Position numbers and translations under genes: made by a program
Notes under the pieces: generated by a model
Database searches by the model: none
The model's input: the letters and a program-made list of their open reading frames with translations, nothing else
What the model was told of the DNA's origin: nothing
Source: Bradyrhizobium jicamae
GTDB lineage: Bacteria > Pseudomonadota > Alphaproteobacteria > Rhizobiales > Xanthobacteraceae
Direction of reading: 5' to 3'
Length of the DNA: 64,000 nt
Assembly: GCF_018130695.1 (NCBI RefSeq)
Contig: NZ_JAFCJX010000031.1
Coordinates: forward strand, 38,725-102,724
Shown: piece after piece, positions 32,323 to 40,682 of the stretch
How positions within the stretch are numbered: position 1 is the stretch's first letter
Layout of the letters: the number at the start of each line of letters is the position of its first letter

Positions 32323-34605
32323 TTACGCCTTCATCGCCGCCTTGACCGCTTCCGCCGTGATCGGCAGCGCGCGGACGCGGGCGCCGACCGCGTTGAAGAT
32401 GGCGTTGCCGATCGCCGGCGCCACCACCGTCACCGCGGGCTCGCCGACGCCGGTCGCCTTCTCGCCATTGGCGATGACGTTGACCGCGACTTCCGGCATC
32501 TGGCTCATCCGAAGCGGCGTGTAGCTGTCGAAGTTGGTCTGCTCGATGCCACCGTCCTTCAGCGTCGCCTTCTCGAACATCGCGAGCGACATGCCCCACA
32601 GCGCCGCACCCTCGACCTGGGCGCGGATGTTGTCGGGATGCACCTGCGTGCCGACGTCGGTTGCGACCGTCAGCTTCTTGACGGTCACCTCGCCCGAGGG
32701 CGCGACGGCAACGTGAGCGACGCAGGCGGTCCAGCTTGCGGTCGCGCGTTCCTGCGACGACACGCAGGCCACGCCCATGCCCTCGCCCTTCGGCAGCTTC
32801 TTGGTGCCGTAGCCGGCAAGGCCCATCGCCGCGAGCAAGGTGTTGCGGAGGCGTTGCGCGCCGCCGTCATTCTTGCCTGCGCCGTCGAGCAGCGAGATGC
32901 GGAACTGGGCCGGATCCTTGCCGGTCGCATTCGCGATCTCGTCGAGCATGCTCTCCACCGCCCAGAAGGTCCAACCCGGCGCCACCGAGCGCAGCTGACC
33001 CGACGGGGTGGCGTTGTGCGCCATCTCGTTCTTGATCGCCCGCACATAGTGGTTGGGCACGGTGTAGAAGAAGTCCGAGCCGTTCACGGTGAACGAATCG
33101 AGCGGCCCCTTCTTGTCGACCGACGGCGTCAGGAAATCGGGGATTCCCCAACGGGCGGTCGGCCAGGCCGAGACCACGTCGTGGCTGAGCGCGACGAGCT
33201 TGCCATCGCCGTCCATGCCGGCCTTCACCTTCTGGTAGGTGAGCGGACGCGAGAAATCCATCGTCATGTCGTTCTCGCGCGTATAGATCACCTTGACCGG
33301 CTTGCCGACGGCCTTGGCCGCCTGCACCGCGGGGATCATCATGTCGGCATCGAGCCGCCGGCCGAAGCCGCCGCCCAGCCACATCTGATGCATCACCACG
33401 TATTTCGGATCGATCCCGGCGGCGCCGGCGGCGATCGCGCCGGAGCGTGTCGCGAACTGGTTGCCGGAATAGATGTGCAGGATGTCGCCCTTGAACTCCG
33501 CGGTGGCGTTCATCGGCTCCATCGGCGCATGGATGTTGATGTTGGTGGTGTACTCCGCCTCCAGCACCTTGGCCGCCGTTCCGAACGCTGCGTTGGGATC
33601 ACCGTCCTTGACGAAGAACTGGCCGGAGTCATCGAGGCCCTGCAGCCGCTTGGCTTCGGCAAACAGCGACTCGCTCGACAGCTTCGCGTTCGGCCCGCCG
33701 TCGTAGGACACCTTCAATGCCGCCGCCGCCTTCTTGGCGCTGGCGTAGGTGTTGGCGACTGCGACCACCCAGCCGGTCGTGGTGCCGGTCTTGTCGTCGA
33801 GGGTCACGGCCTTGATGAAGCCCGGCACCTTCTTTGCCGCGCTGTCGTCGACCGATTTCACGGTGGCGCCGTAGCGCACCGGCGGCGTCACCACCGCGCC
33901 ATGCACCATGCCGGGCACCATGACGTCGATGCCGTACTTGGCGGTGCCGTTGGTCTTGGAGGGGATGTCGAGCTGCGGAACGGACACGCCAATCAGCGTG
34001 TACTGGTCGGGCGATTTCAGCTTCAGCGCCTTCAATTCATCCGGCGTGAAGGTCTTGGTCGCCTTGCCGCTCTTGACCACGTCGGCAAACGACATCGACT
34101 TCTTCGACTTCGGATGCGAGATGACGGAATTGCGCACCACGAGCTCGCCGGCCGGCACGCCCATCGCGGCGGCCGCACCTTCGACCAATGCGGTCCGCCC
34201 CGCGGCACCCGCACGGCTCATCGCATCGAAGTTCATCATGGTCGACCAGCTGCCGCCGGTGATCTGCGCACCCAGCACGGGGTCGTTGAACTTCGGATCG
34301 TTGGAGGCGAGCGCGACGCGCATGTCGCTCCACTTCGCGCCCAATTCTTCGCAGACGATCTGCGCCATGGTGGAGGCGATGTGCTGGCCCATATCGGCCT
34401 TGCCGCAGGTCACGGTGACGAGACCGTCGGGCGCGATCGCGTACCAGACGCTGGGCTCGAAGCTGGACGGCGCGGCAAGCGCCTGATCGATGCCGGGCAC
34501 GGCGGCGTAACCGAGCACGAGGCCGGTTGCGGCGGTGCCGACCAGGAAGGAACGGCGGCTCAGATCGGCCGGCCCGCTCGAGGTGATCTTCACGTGGCTA
34601 TTCAT
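32323..34605 (-). CDS. iorB: Molybdenum oxidoreductase large subunit, isoquinoline 1-oxidoreductase beta type
   Basis: A 760-residue xanthine-dehydrogenase-family large subunit, exported by a Tat signal (DLSRRSFLVGTAATGLVLG). Molybdopterin-binding regions include QHIASTMAQIVCEELGAKWS, GGSWSTMMNFDAM, WLGGGFGRRLDADM, and near the end GVGEPAVTVVAPAIGNAIF. ATG at 34605 has GGAGG upstream and overlaps the small-subunit stop by 4 bp. The iorAB type oxidises aldehydes or N-heterocycles; the actual substrate is unknown. The symbol is by family, not proven. Confidence 0.85.
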   Translation of the reverse strand: MNSHVKITSSGPADLSRRSFLVGTAATGLVLGYAAVPGIDQALAAPSSFEPSVWYAIAPDGLVTVTCGKADMGQHIASTMAQIVCEELGAKWSDMRVALASNDPKFNDPVLGAQITGGSWSTMMNFDAMSRAGAAGRTALVEGAAAAMGVPAGELVVRNSVISHPKSKKSMSFADVVKSGKATKTFTPDELKALKLKSPDQYTLIGVSVPQLDIPSKTNGTAKYGIDVMVPGMVHGAVVTPPVRYGATVKSVDDSAAKKVPGFIKAVTLDDKTGTTTGWVVAVANTYASAKKAAAALKVSYDGGPNAKLSSESLFAEAKRLQGLDDSGQFFVKDGDPNAAFGTAAKVLEAEYTTNINIHAPMEPMNATAEFKGDILHIYSGNQFATRSGAIAAGAAGIDPKYVVMHQMWLGGGFGRRLDADMMIPAVQAAKAVGKPVKVIYTRENDMTMDFSRPLTYQKVKAGMDGDGKLVALSHDVVSAWPTARWGIPDFLTPSVDKKGPLDSFTVNGSDFFYTVPNHYVRAIKNEMAHNATPSGQLRSVAPGWTFWAVESMLDEIANATGKDPAQFRISLLDGAGKNDGGAQRLRNTLLAAMGLAGYGTKKLPKGEGMGVACVSSQERATASWTACVAHVAVAPSGEVTVKKLTVATDVGTQVHPDNIRAQVEGAALWGMSLAMFEKATLKDGGIEQTNFDSYTPLRMSQMPEVAVNVIANGEKATGVGEPAVTVVAPAIGNAIFNAVGARVRALPITAEAVKAAMKA

Positions 34606-35090
34606 GTGGGCCTCCGATCGGTTGCGGCGGCCGCGGTGCGCATTTCGGAGGCAGCGCGCATGATCGCCTTCTGGATCCGCGAGTAGGTCATGCAGCGGCA
34701 GAGATTGCCGTCCATATGCGCGACCACCTCTTCCTTGGTGGGATTCGCATTCTTCGACAGCAGCGATGCGGCCTGCATGATCTGGCCGGACTGGCAGTAG
34801 CCGCATTGCGGCACCTGCTCGGCGACCCAGGCCTTCTGCAAGGGGTGATCGCCCTTGGCGGAGAGACCTTCGATGGTGGTGATCTTCTTGCCGACGGCAT
34901 CGGAGACCGAGGTCTGGCAGGACCGCACGGCTTCGCCATTGACGTGGACCGTGCAAGCGCCGCAGAGGCCCGCGCCGCAACCGAATTTGGTGCCGGTCAT
35001 CTGCAATTGCTCGCGGATGACCCATAGCAGCGGCGTATCGTTGGCCGCCTCGACGGACATATTCCGTCCGTTGATATTGAGATTTGGCAT
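34602..35090 (-). CDS. iorA: 2Fe-2S small subunit of the molybdenum oxidoreductase
   Basis: A 162-residue protein with two [2Fe-2S] clusters: the plant-type cluster uses C38, C43, C46 and C58 (CGAGLCGACTV), the second uses C96, C99, C131 and C133 (QCGYCQSGQ, CRC). It passes electrons from the molybdenum subunit. It is the first gene of a two-gene operon (ATGA overlap with the large subunit). Unlike many iorAB operons, no cytochrome c or xdhC maturation gene follows. Confidence 0.9.
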   Translation of the reverse strand: MPNLNINGRNMSVEAANDTPLLWVIREQLQMTGTKFGCGAGLCGACTVHVNGEAVRSCQTSVSDAVGKKITTIEGLSAKGDHPLQKAWVAEQVPQCGYCQSGQIMQAASLLSKNANPTKEEVVAHMDGNLCRCMTYSRIQKAIMRAASEMRTAAAATDRRPT

Positions 35091-35417
35091 CTCTCTCCCC
35101 TTCCGGTGTATGAAGCCGCTTACGGCGGCAGCTCACTGGTTGGCTCACGCCTGCCGCCCACCGGGTCAGCGACAGTTGCCGAGACAATGATCTGGTTCCG
35201 CGTTAGAGGCAATTCAATTTGGAATTGCTCGAAGAAAATAAATTTCATGCGGCACTGGTTGTGCGTTGCGGCAAGCACGTCACGACATCGTCAACGACGC
35301 GATGCCCACGCGCATAGCCTCTGCCGTTTGCGCATTTCCCAACAACAGGTCTGTCACGCTAGGATTGTCGAGGTGGTTACGTTGAGGAAACCGGCGGGGA
35401 ACTGGCGAGGAAACTGA
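35091..35417. other. Divergent intergenic region with a 7-bp dyad
   Basis: No gene is visible. It separates the iorA-like gene from an alpha/beta hydrolase. A perfect inverted repeat GCAATTC, AATTTG, GAATTGC occupies 35209-35228 and could be an operator for either divergent unit. No regulator gene is adjacent. Confidence 0.5.
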
Positions 35418-36206
35418 ATGCCAAAACTCGATCGCGACGGAGTCAGCATTTTCTATGAGGTGCATGGCAGCGGCTCGCCGCTGATTCTGACGCACGGCTA
35501 TTCATCCACCTCTGCGATGTGGCAGGGCCAGATCGAAGCGCTGGCGAAGCAGCATCAGTTGATCCTGTGGGACATGCGCGGCCACGGCCAGTCGGACTAT
35601 CCGGACGATCCCTTGGCCTATAGCGAAGCGCTGACGGTGGCCGACATCGCCGCGCTGCTTGACACGGTCGGCGCCGACAAGGCTGTTATCGGCGGGCTCT
35701 CGCTCGGCGGCTACATGTCGCTCGCCTTCCACCGCGCCCACCCCGAACGCGTGCGCGCGCTGCTGATCATCGACACCGGCCCCGGCTTCAAGAAGGACGA
35801 CGCGCGCGAGACCTGGAACAAGCGCGCCCGCGACACCGGCGAGCGCTTCGAGCGCGACGGGCTCGACATCTTGAAGAGCGCGAGCCGCGAGCGCGCCTCC
35901 GTCACCCATCGCAATGCCAAGGGCCTGGCGCTCGCCGCGCGCGGCATGCTGGCCCAGCGCGATGCGCGAGTGATCGAGTCACTGCCCGATATCAAGGTGC
36001 CGTCATTGGTGGTGGTCGGCGCCGACGATACGCCGTTCCTGGCGGCCTCCGATTACATGGCGGCGAAGATTCCGGGCGCGCAAAAAATCGTGATCCCGAA
36101 CGCCGGTCACGCCGTGAATATTGACCAGCCGCAGGCTTTCATCGATGCAGTGCTGCAGTTCCTCGATCAGCTCAACTCGCCTGCACCGCGAAAGGCCGCC
36201 TCATGA
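35418..36206 (+). CDS. Alpha/beta hydrolase
   Basis: A 262-residue soluble hydrolase: oxyanion region LILTHGYSSTSAMW, nucleophile Ser95 in GGLSLGGYMS, acid Asp around residue 210 (VVVGADDTPFL) and His in IPNAGHAVNIDQP. The cap and strand pattern suits esterases, lactonases or haloperoxidase-like enzymes. It overlaps the next gene by 4 bp (ATGA). Confidence 0.9.
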   Translation: MPKLDRDGVSIFYEVHGSGSPLILTHGYSSTSAMWQGQIEALAKQHQLILWDMRGHGQSDYPDDPLAYSEALTVADIAALLDTVGADKAVIGGLSLGGYMSLAFHRAHPERVRALLIIDTGPGFKKDDARETWNKRARDTGERFERDGLDILKSASRERASVTHRNAKGLALAARGMLAQRDARVIESLPDIKVPSLVVVGADDTPFLAASDYMAAKIPGAQKIVIPNAGHAVNIDQPQAFIDAVLQFLDQLNSPAPRKAAS

Positions 36207-36544
36207 AAAAGCTTCTCGTCGTGCTGATGCTGTCAGGCGCGGCTACGCCCGCCATGGCGCAGCCTCTCCCCCCGTTCGGCGGCCCTGTGGCACCGACCTT
36301 CACCGCGACCTTGTCGAACACCGCACCGCTGGCGTTCGGCATGGGTATCGACGACGCACAACGCGCACTCGGCACGCCACTCATCTACATCAAGGGAAAG
36401 CCAGGCAATGAGGTGTTCCTGACCTTCCGCGATCTCGGCGGCAGCGGGCTGTTTCCGCATCACGACCGCCTCTATCTGCAATTCCGCAAGGGACGGCTGA
36501 CCGGCTGGAGGGCGGACTGGGGCGAAAACTGGATGTGGCGATAG
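36203..36544 (+). CDS. Small secreted hypothetical protein
   Basis: A 113-residue precursor with a signal peptide (MKKLLVVLMLSGAATPAMAQ). The mature part includes ALGTPLIYIKGKPGNEVFLT and GRLTGWRADWGENWMWR. No family is recognised. The 4-bp overlap with the alpha/beta hydrolase shows the two are translated together. Confidence 0.75.
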   Translation: MKKLLVVLMLSGAATPAMAQPLPPFGGPVAPTFTATLSNTAPLAFGMGIDDAQRALGTPLIYIKGKPGNEVFLTFRDLGGSGLFPHHDRLYLQFRKGRLTGWRADWGENWMWR

Positions 36545-36589
36545 CCACCGCATCCCGAGACTTTCATGACCAACAAGAAGGAATAATCC

Positions 36590-37264
36590 GTGGGACAGGA
36601 TATCAAGCTGACGGCGTCAGACGGTTTTCAACTCGGCGCCTATCGCGCCGACCCGGCCGGCGCGATCAATGGCGCCATCGTCGTGATCCAGGAGATCTTT
36701 GGCGTCAATCACCACATCCGCTCGATCTGCGACCGCCTCGCCAAGGAAGGCTATGTCGCGATCGCGCCGTCGATCTTCGACCGCATCACGCCGAACTTCC
36801 AGAGCGGCTACTCGCCTGATGAAGTGGCAAACGCGCGAAAATTCGTCGCCAATCCGGATTGGGCGGCGATGCTGCGCGACACGCAGGCCGCAATCGACGT
36901 CGCGAAATCGGCAGGTCCGGTCGGCATCATCGGCTTCTGCCTCGGCGGCAGCATCGCCTATGCGGCCGCGACCAAATTGACCGGGCTGTCGGCTGCGGTC
37001 GGCTATTACGGCGGCGCCGTCGTGCGCTTCGCCGACGACAAGCCTGATGTTCCGACGCAGCTGCATTTCGGCGAGAAGGATGCCGGCATCCCGCTGACGG
37101 ATGTCGAGACCATCAAGACGAAGCGGCCGGAGGTCGAGGTCTTCATCTATCCCGGCGCGCAGCACGGTTTTCACTGCGACGAACGTGCGAGCTACGACAA
37201 GGCGAGTTCCGACATCGCCTGGCCGCGCAGCCTGGACTTCTTCGCCAAGCATTTGAAGCGGTAA
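36590..37264 (+). CDS. Dienelactone hydrolase family protein
   Basis: A 224-residue cytosolic dienelactone hydrolase relative with the Cys nucleophile intact: C117 in IGFCLGGS. His is in PGAQHGFHCDERAS; the acid Asp lies in HFGEKDAGIPL. The classical enzyme opens dienelactones in the chlorocatechol pathway, but many homologues have other substrates. Start is GTG at 36590 with AAGGA upstream. It follows the secreted protein by 45 bp. Confidence 0.9.
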   Translation: MGQDIKLTASDGFQLGAYRADPAGAINGAIVVIQEIFGVNHHIRSICDRLAKEGYVAIAPSIFDRITPNFQSGYSPDEVANARKFVANPDWAAMLRDTQAAIDVAKSAGPVGIIGFCLGGSIAYAAATKLTGLSAAVGYYGGAVVRFADDKPDVPTQLHFGEKDAGIPLTDVETIKTKRPEVEVFIYPGAQHGFHCDERASYDKASSDIAWPRSLDFFAKHLKR

Positions 37265-37359
37265 TTCACCCGGCGCCTCTCCCGGAAATCGGGTGGGCGC
37301 CGGCTGGCGCCCGGCGATAGAGCTGGCTTCATCACGTCAACTCACGCCGGGACATCGCC

Positions 37360-37836
37360 ATGCCAAACAACACCGCACTCAAGATCCGCAATCCGTTCGG
37401 AACCATCGACGTTCCCGAACCTGACGACCATGACGTGATGCACTATGCCGAGCGTGCGACGTTGTCAGGCGACGGCGGCGACGGCAACGCCGCAGCATGG
37501 GCGCCGATTCCCGAGGCGGCAAATCTGGACGGCGCGTGGGCCAGCCGCTGGAACGGCGGCGCCGATCCGACCATTCCGGGTGATGCGCCGGACAAATGGA
37601 AGCAGGGCCGCGCCGAGATCCGCGTCGTCGGCGATCGAGTCTATCTGCGTTTTGATTGGGACGGCGGCCGGCGGCACGGGCTGATCGATGCCGCACGCGA
37701 GGGCACCAATCGGCTGGTCGGAAAATACATCAACCTGACCGATCCCGGCATCACGCGGCCATGGATCGGACTCATCGTCGATGCCACGCGCATCGACGGC
37801 TGCTTCCCGGAAGGACGGCTCGACTTCAGGCGGTAG
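37360..37836 (+). CDS. Hypothetical protein
   Basis: A 158-residue soluble protein without recognised domain. It contains DLDGAWASRW-like segments (NLDGAWASRWNGGADPTIPG) and an ending with WIGLIVDATRIDGCFPEGRL, suggesting a beta-rich lipocalin-like or DUF-type fold. Codon usage looks like its neighbours. It is monocistronic and convergent with the export lipoprotein gene. Confidence 0.7.
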   Translation: MPNNTALKIRNPFGTIDVPEPDDHDVMHYAERATLSGDGGDGNAAAWAPIPEAANLDGAWASRWNGGADPTIPGDAPDKWKQGRAEIRVVGDRVYLRFDWDGGRRHGLIDAAREGTNRLVGKYINLTDPGITRPWIGLIVDATRIDGCFPEGRLDFRR

Positions 37837-37858
37837 CTGCGAGAGGAAAACGACGCGA

Positions 37859-38626
37859 TCAGAACCAGCGCTCGCCGACCTGCACGGTGTCGCCCGGGCT
37901 GATCGGCGTGCCCAGCGGCACCACGAAACGGCCGGAGCCCGACGCATCGGTATGGGTCAGCGTCACGCTGTCGCGCCGCGCCCGCGGGGAGAAGCCGCCG
38001 GCAATCGCGACCGCGCTCTCGACCGTCATGTTCGGCACATACGGATATTGTCCGGGTGCGGCGACCTCGCCGAGGATGAAGAACGGACGGTAGGATTCGA
38101 TCTCGACCGCCACCGAGGGATCGCGGATGAAGCCGTTGCGCAGTTTCGCCGCGATCTCGCCTGCGAGCCCGGCCGGCGTGCGGCCGCGCGCGGGAACGCT
38201 GCCGATCAACGGCATGGTGATCGAACCGGCGGCGTCGATCGCGTAGGTGTTGGTAAGGCCTTCCTGGCCGTAGACCACGACACGCAGCTTGTCGCCGGCA
38301 TCGAGGTGATAGCCGCCATCATAGCGGACCGGCTCGACCGGCGCGGCGTAGACGACCGGGCCCGGCGCCGGCGCGACATAAGCGGGTGCGGGGTAGCCGC
38401 GAGGTGATGACGCGAAGGCCGAGCGCATCGCGCTGATGGCGCCACCGCCGCTGTTGTCGGCAACGGGGACGACGGGCGCGGTGTAGGTCTGACCGTAAGC
38501 CATGGAATCGAGATCGGCTTGCGGCTGGGCAACCGCGACGGGACCGGCCGTGCGCATGCATCCCGACAGCGCGAGCGCCGTGATGATGGCGGTGATCGGC
38601 AATCGTAACGCGCGCGCAACCGGCAC
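37859..38626 (-). CDS. Polysaccharide export lipoprotein (Wza-like)
   Basis: A 255-residue outer-membrane lipoprotein candidate: lipobox in ALALSGCMRTAG, a Pro/Ala-rich spacer, then the poly-export domain (YHLDAGDKLRVVVYGQEGLT) and an SLBB-like domain (GFSPRARRDSVTLTHTDASG). Proteins of this type form the secretin-like exit for capsule or exopolysaccharide; no wzc or wzx/wzy genes are in the window, so its partner system is elsewhere. Confidence 0.85.
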   Translation of the reverse strand: MPVARALRLPITAIITALALSGCMRTAGPVAVAQPQADLDSMAYGQTYTAPVVPVADNSGGGAISAMRSAFASSPRGYPAPAYVAPAPGPVVYAAPVEPVRYDGGYHLDAGDKLRVVVYGQEGLTNTYAIDAAGSITMPLIGSVPARGRTPAGLAGEIAAKLRNGFIRDPSVAVEIESYRPFFILGEVAAPGQYPYVPNMTVESAVAIAGGFSPRARRDSVTLTHTDASGSGRFVVPLGTPISPGDTVQVGERWF

Positions 38627-38705
38627 TGGGGGCCATCCCTGAAAAACGAGACCGCCCTAGTCTTGCACCCGTTATGGTTAACAAATGGTGTTTGGCGGGA
38701 AAGCC

Positions 38706-38841
38706 CCCTCGCCCCGCTCTTCGCGGGGAGAGGGTTGGGGGCTGCTTCCGCGACAACGGTGACAAGAGGACTCGCGGTGAGTCCCCCTCACCCGAAATTC
38801 GCTGCGCGAATTTCGACCTCTCCCCGCAAGCGGGGCGAGGT
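38706..38841. repeat. Intergenic repeat with CCTCGCCCCGC palindrome ends
   Basis: Sister of 6592-6730: CTCGCCCCGCTCTTCGCGGG at the left, CTCTCCCCGCAAGCGGGGCG at the right, and an inner dyad AAATTCGCTGCGCGAATTT. It lies between two genes that are both transcribed leftward. Confidence 0.75.
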
Positions 38842-38849
38842 GAAGAAGA

Positions 38850-39506
38850 TCAGGCCGTCACGCCGACGCCGATCGGGCAGGACACGCCGGTGCCGCCGAG
38901 CCCGCAATAGCCTGCCGGATTCTTGGCGAGGTACTGCTGGTGATAGTCCTCGGCGAAGTAGAACGCGCCTGATGGCGCGATCTCGGTGGTGATGGCGCCG
39001 AGGCCCTTGGCGGCCAGCGCCTTCTGATACATCGCCTTCGACGCCTCGGCTGCTTTGGCTTGCGCATCGCTAAAGGTGTAGATCGCCGAGCGGTACTGCG
39101 TGCCGATGTCGTTGCCCTGGCGCATGCCCTGCGTCGGGTTGTGATTCTCCCAGAACGTCTTCAGGAGCTTCTCGTAGGTGATTTTCTTCGGATCGAACAC
39201 GACCAGCACCACCTCGGTGTGGCCGGTGCGGCCGGAGCAGGTTTCTTCGTAGGTCGGGTTCGGCGTATGGCCACCGGCATAGCCGACCGCGGTCGTAGTG
39301 ATGCCGTCACCGAGCTCCCAGAACTTGCGCTCCGCACCCCAGAAGCAGCCGAGACCGAATACCGCCTGCTCGAGTCCTTGCGGATAGGGCGGCTGCAACT
39401 TGCTACCGTTAACGAAATGGGTGGTCGCGGTCGGGATTGGCGTGGCGCGACCCGGCAGCGCTTCAGCAGCCGACGGCAACGCGGTGGTCTTGCGCATGAA
39501 CAACAT
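38850..39506 (-). CDS. msrA: Peptide-methionine (S)-S-oxide reductase
   Basis: A 218-residue MsrA; the catalytic Cys is C54 in GLGCFWGAER. The C-terminal recycling cysteines are in GYCGLGGTGVSC. It reduces methionine S-sulfoxide in damaged proteins using thioredoxin. ATG at 39506 or the Met three codons later could be the start. The conserved EDYHQQYLAKNP region is present. Confidence 0.95.
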   Translation of the reverse strand: MLFMRKTTALPSAAEALPGRATPIPTATTHFVNGSKLQPPYPQGLEQAVFGLGCFWGAERKFWELGDGITTTAVGYAGGHTPNPTYEETCSGRTGHTEVVLVVFDPKKITYEKLLKTFWENHNPTQGMRQGNDIGTQYRSAIYTFSDAQAKAAEASKAMYQKALAAKGLGAITTEIAPSGAFYFAEDYHQQYLAKNPAGYCGLGGTGVSCPIGVGVTA

Positions 39507-39635
39507 GGATGAGCCTCCAGGCAGGAGATCGGCCGACGTAGCAACGGCCAGCGGGCCGGCTGTCTCTATATAGGTCTTTACGCAGATGATGGCAGCCCCG
39601 TTACCCCGGGGGCGCGGCCGCTGCCTTCGACCGCT

Positions 39636-39953
39636 TCAGTCGCGGGCGTAGCCGATCAGGGGCTTGCGCGGCCGGAACAGCAGCATCAGCACGATACCGG
39701 CGATGCCGAGCACCGCGAAGACCGGCTGATCCAGGAGCAGCTTGATCACGCTGTTCCAGAGCCAGGGCGAGTGCCCCTCGACCCAGACGCGGAAGGCGGC
39801 CTGGCTGGACTGGTGGATGTCGTTCCAGAACTGGCCGAGCCGGGTGAAGCGCAGGTTCTGGTCGGCGACATAGCGGGCACCGTCATAGACCATGAAGACG
39901 AATCCGCCGGCCAGCAGCAGAAGGCCGATCAATCGGAAAAAGCCGCGGATCAT
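39636..39953 (-). CDS. Small membrane protein
   Basis: A 105-residue protein with two hydrophobic segments (GLLLLAGGFVFMVYDGARYV near the start and PVFAVLGIAGIVLMLLF near the end), separated by a periplasmic-looking loop. It is a known rhizobial protein of unknown function, often annotated PetM-like. It is divergent from rpsT. Confidence 0.75.
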   Translation of the reverse strand: MIRGFFRLIGLLLLAGGFVFMVYDGARYVADQNLRFTRLGQFWNDIHQSSQAAFRVWVEGHSPWLWNSVIKLLLDQPVFAVLGIAGIVLMLLFRPRKPLIGYARD

Positions 39954-40087
39954 GCGTCACCCAAATCATCGCGCCCTTGGCCGGGCCGTCAGGCCTTACC
40001 GGGGGCGCCCCGGAAATTCAACCACTTCAGGGCGTTACCACCCCCATAAAGACCGCATTTCCTGCCCATTTTGGCGTTCGAAAGCGT

Positions 40088-40116
40088 TTGACGGTTTACC
40101 CTCTGCCCTCTATAAG
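40088..40116 (+). promoter_or_regulatory. Sigma-70 promoter for rpsT
   Basis: TTGACG, 17 bp, TATAAG: a near-consensus housekeeping promoter. Transcription would begin near 40123, leaving a leader of about 200 nt before the S20 start codon, consistent with S20 autogenous translational control. Confidence 0.75.
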
Positions 40117-40325
40117 ACCGGCCGATGGCGGCGGGCGCAATCCTGCCGCCGCTGTTCTTTTGGACAGTGCCGCCTATGGGGGTTTGCTCCCTGGCTTGGC
40201 CTCCTCAGGAACACCAACTCCACCGAGACAATAGTACCAATACCGCAGTCGAGATCACGATTTGAACCGGCCGGCGCGCTCGAGCCCGACCACCGAGCGA
40301 CCACCGCCGAAGGACAGTTGAGAAC

Positions 40326-40592
40326 ATGGCCAATACCACTTCCGCCAAGAAGGCGACCCGCAAGATTGCCCGCCGCACCATCGTCAACAAGTCGCGTCGC
40401 ACCCAGATGCGCGGCGCGGTTCGCACCGTCGAGGAAGCGATCAAGAGCGGCGATCGCGAAGCGGCGCTGAAGGCGATGGTCCGCGCGGAGCCGGAACTGA
40501 TGAAGGCCGCGCAGCGGAACATCATTCACAAGAACAACGCGAGCCGGAAGGTGTCGCGTCTGTCGGCTCAGATCGCCAAGCTCGCGAAGTAA
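40326..40592 (+). CDS. rpsT: 30S ribosomal protein S20
   Basis: An 88-residue S20, the normal length. It opens MANTTSAKKATRKIARRTIV and contains the conserved RTQMRGAVRTVEEAI and AQRNIIHKNNASRKVSRLSA. It binds 16S rRNA early in assembly of the 30S subunit. It lies just upstream of dnaA, as in many alphaproteobacteria, and ends in a strong terminator at 40653. Confidence 0.97.
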   Translation: MANTTSAKKATRKIARRTIVNKSRRTQMRGAVRTVEEAIKSGDREAALKAMVRAEPELMKAAQRNIIHKNNASRKVSRLSAQIAKLAK

Positions 40593-40652
40593 GGCACGCG
40601 CGAAAGCGCGTCGCTGCGCGATAGCGCTGACTGGAAAAATAATTCGTCATCA

Positions 40653-40682
40653 AGCCCGGCTCACGCCGGGCTTTTTGTTTTC
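40653..40682 (+). terminator. Rho-independent terminator after rpsT
   Basis: AGCCCGGC, loop TCAC, GCCGGGCT: an 8-bp GC stem followed by TTTTGTTTT. It closes rpsT and separates it from the dnaA region. Confidence 0.9.
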
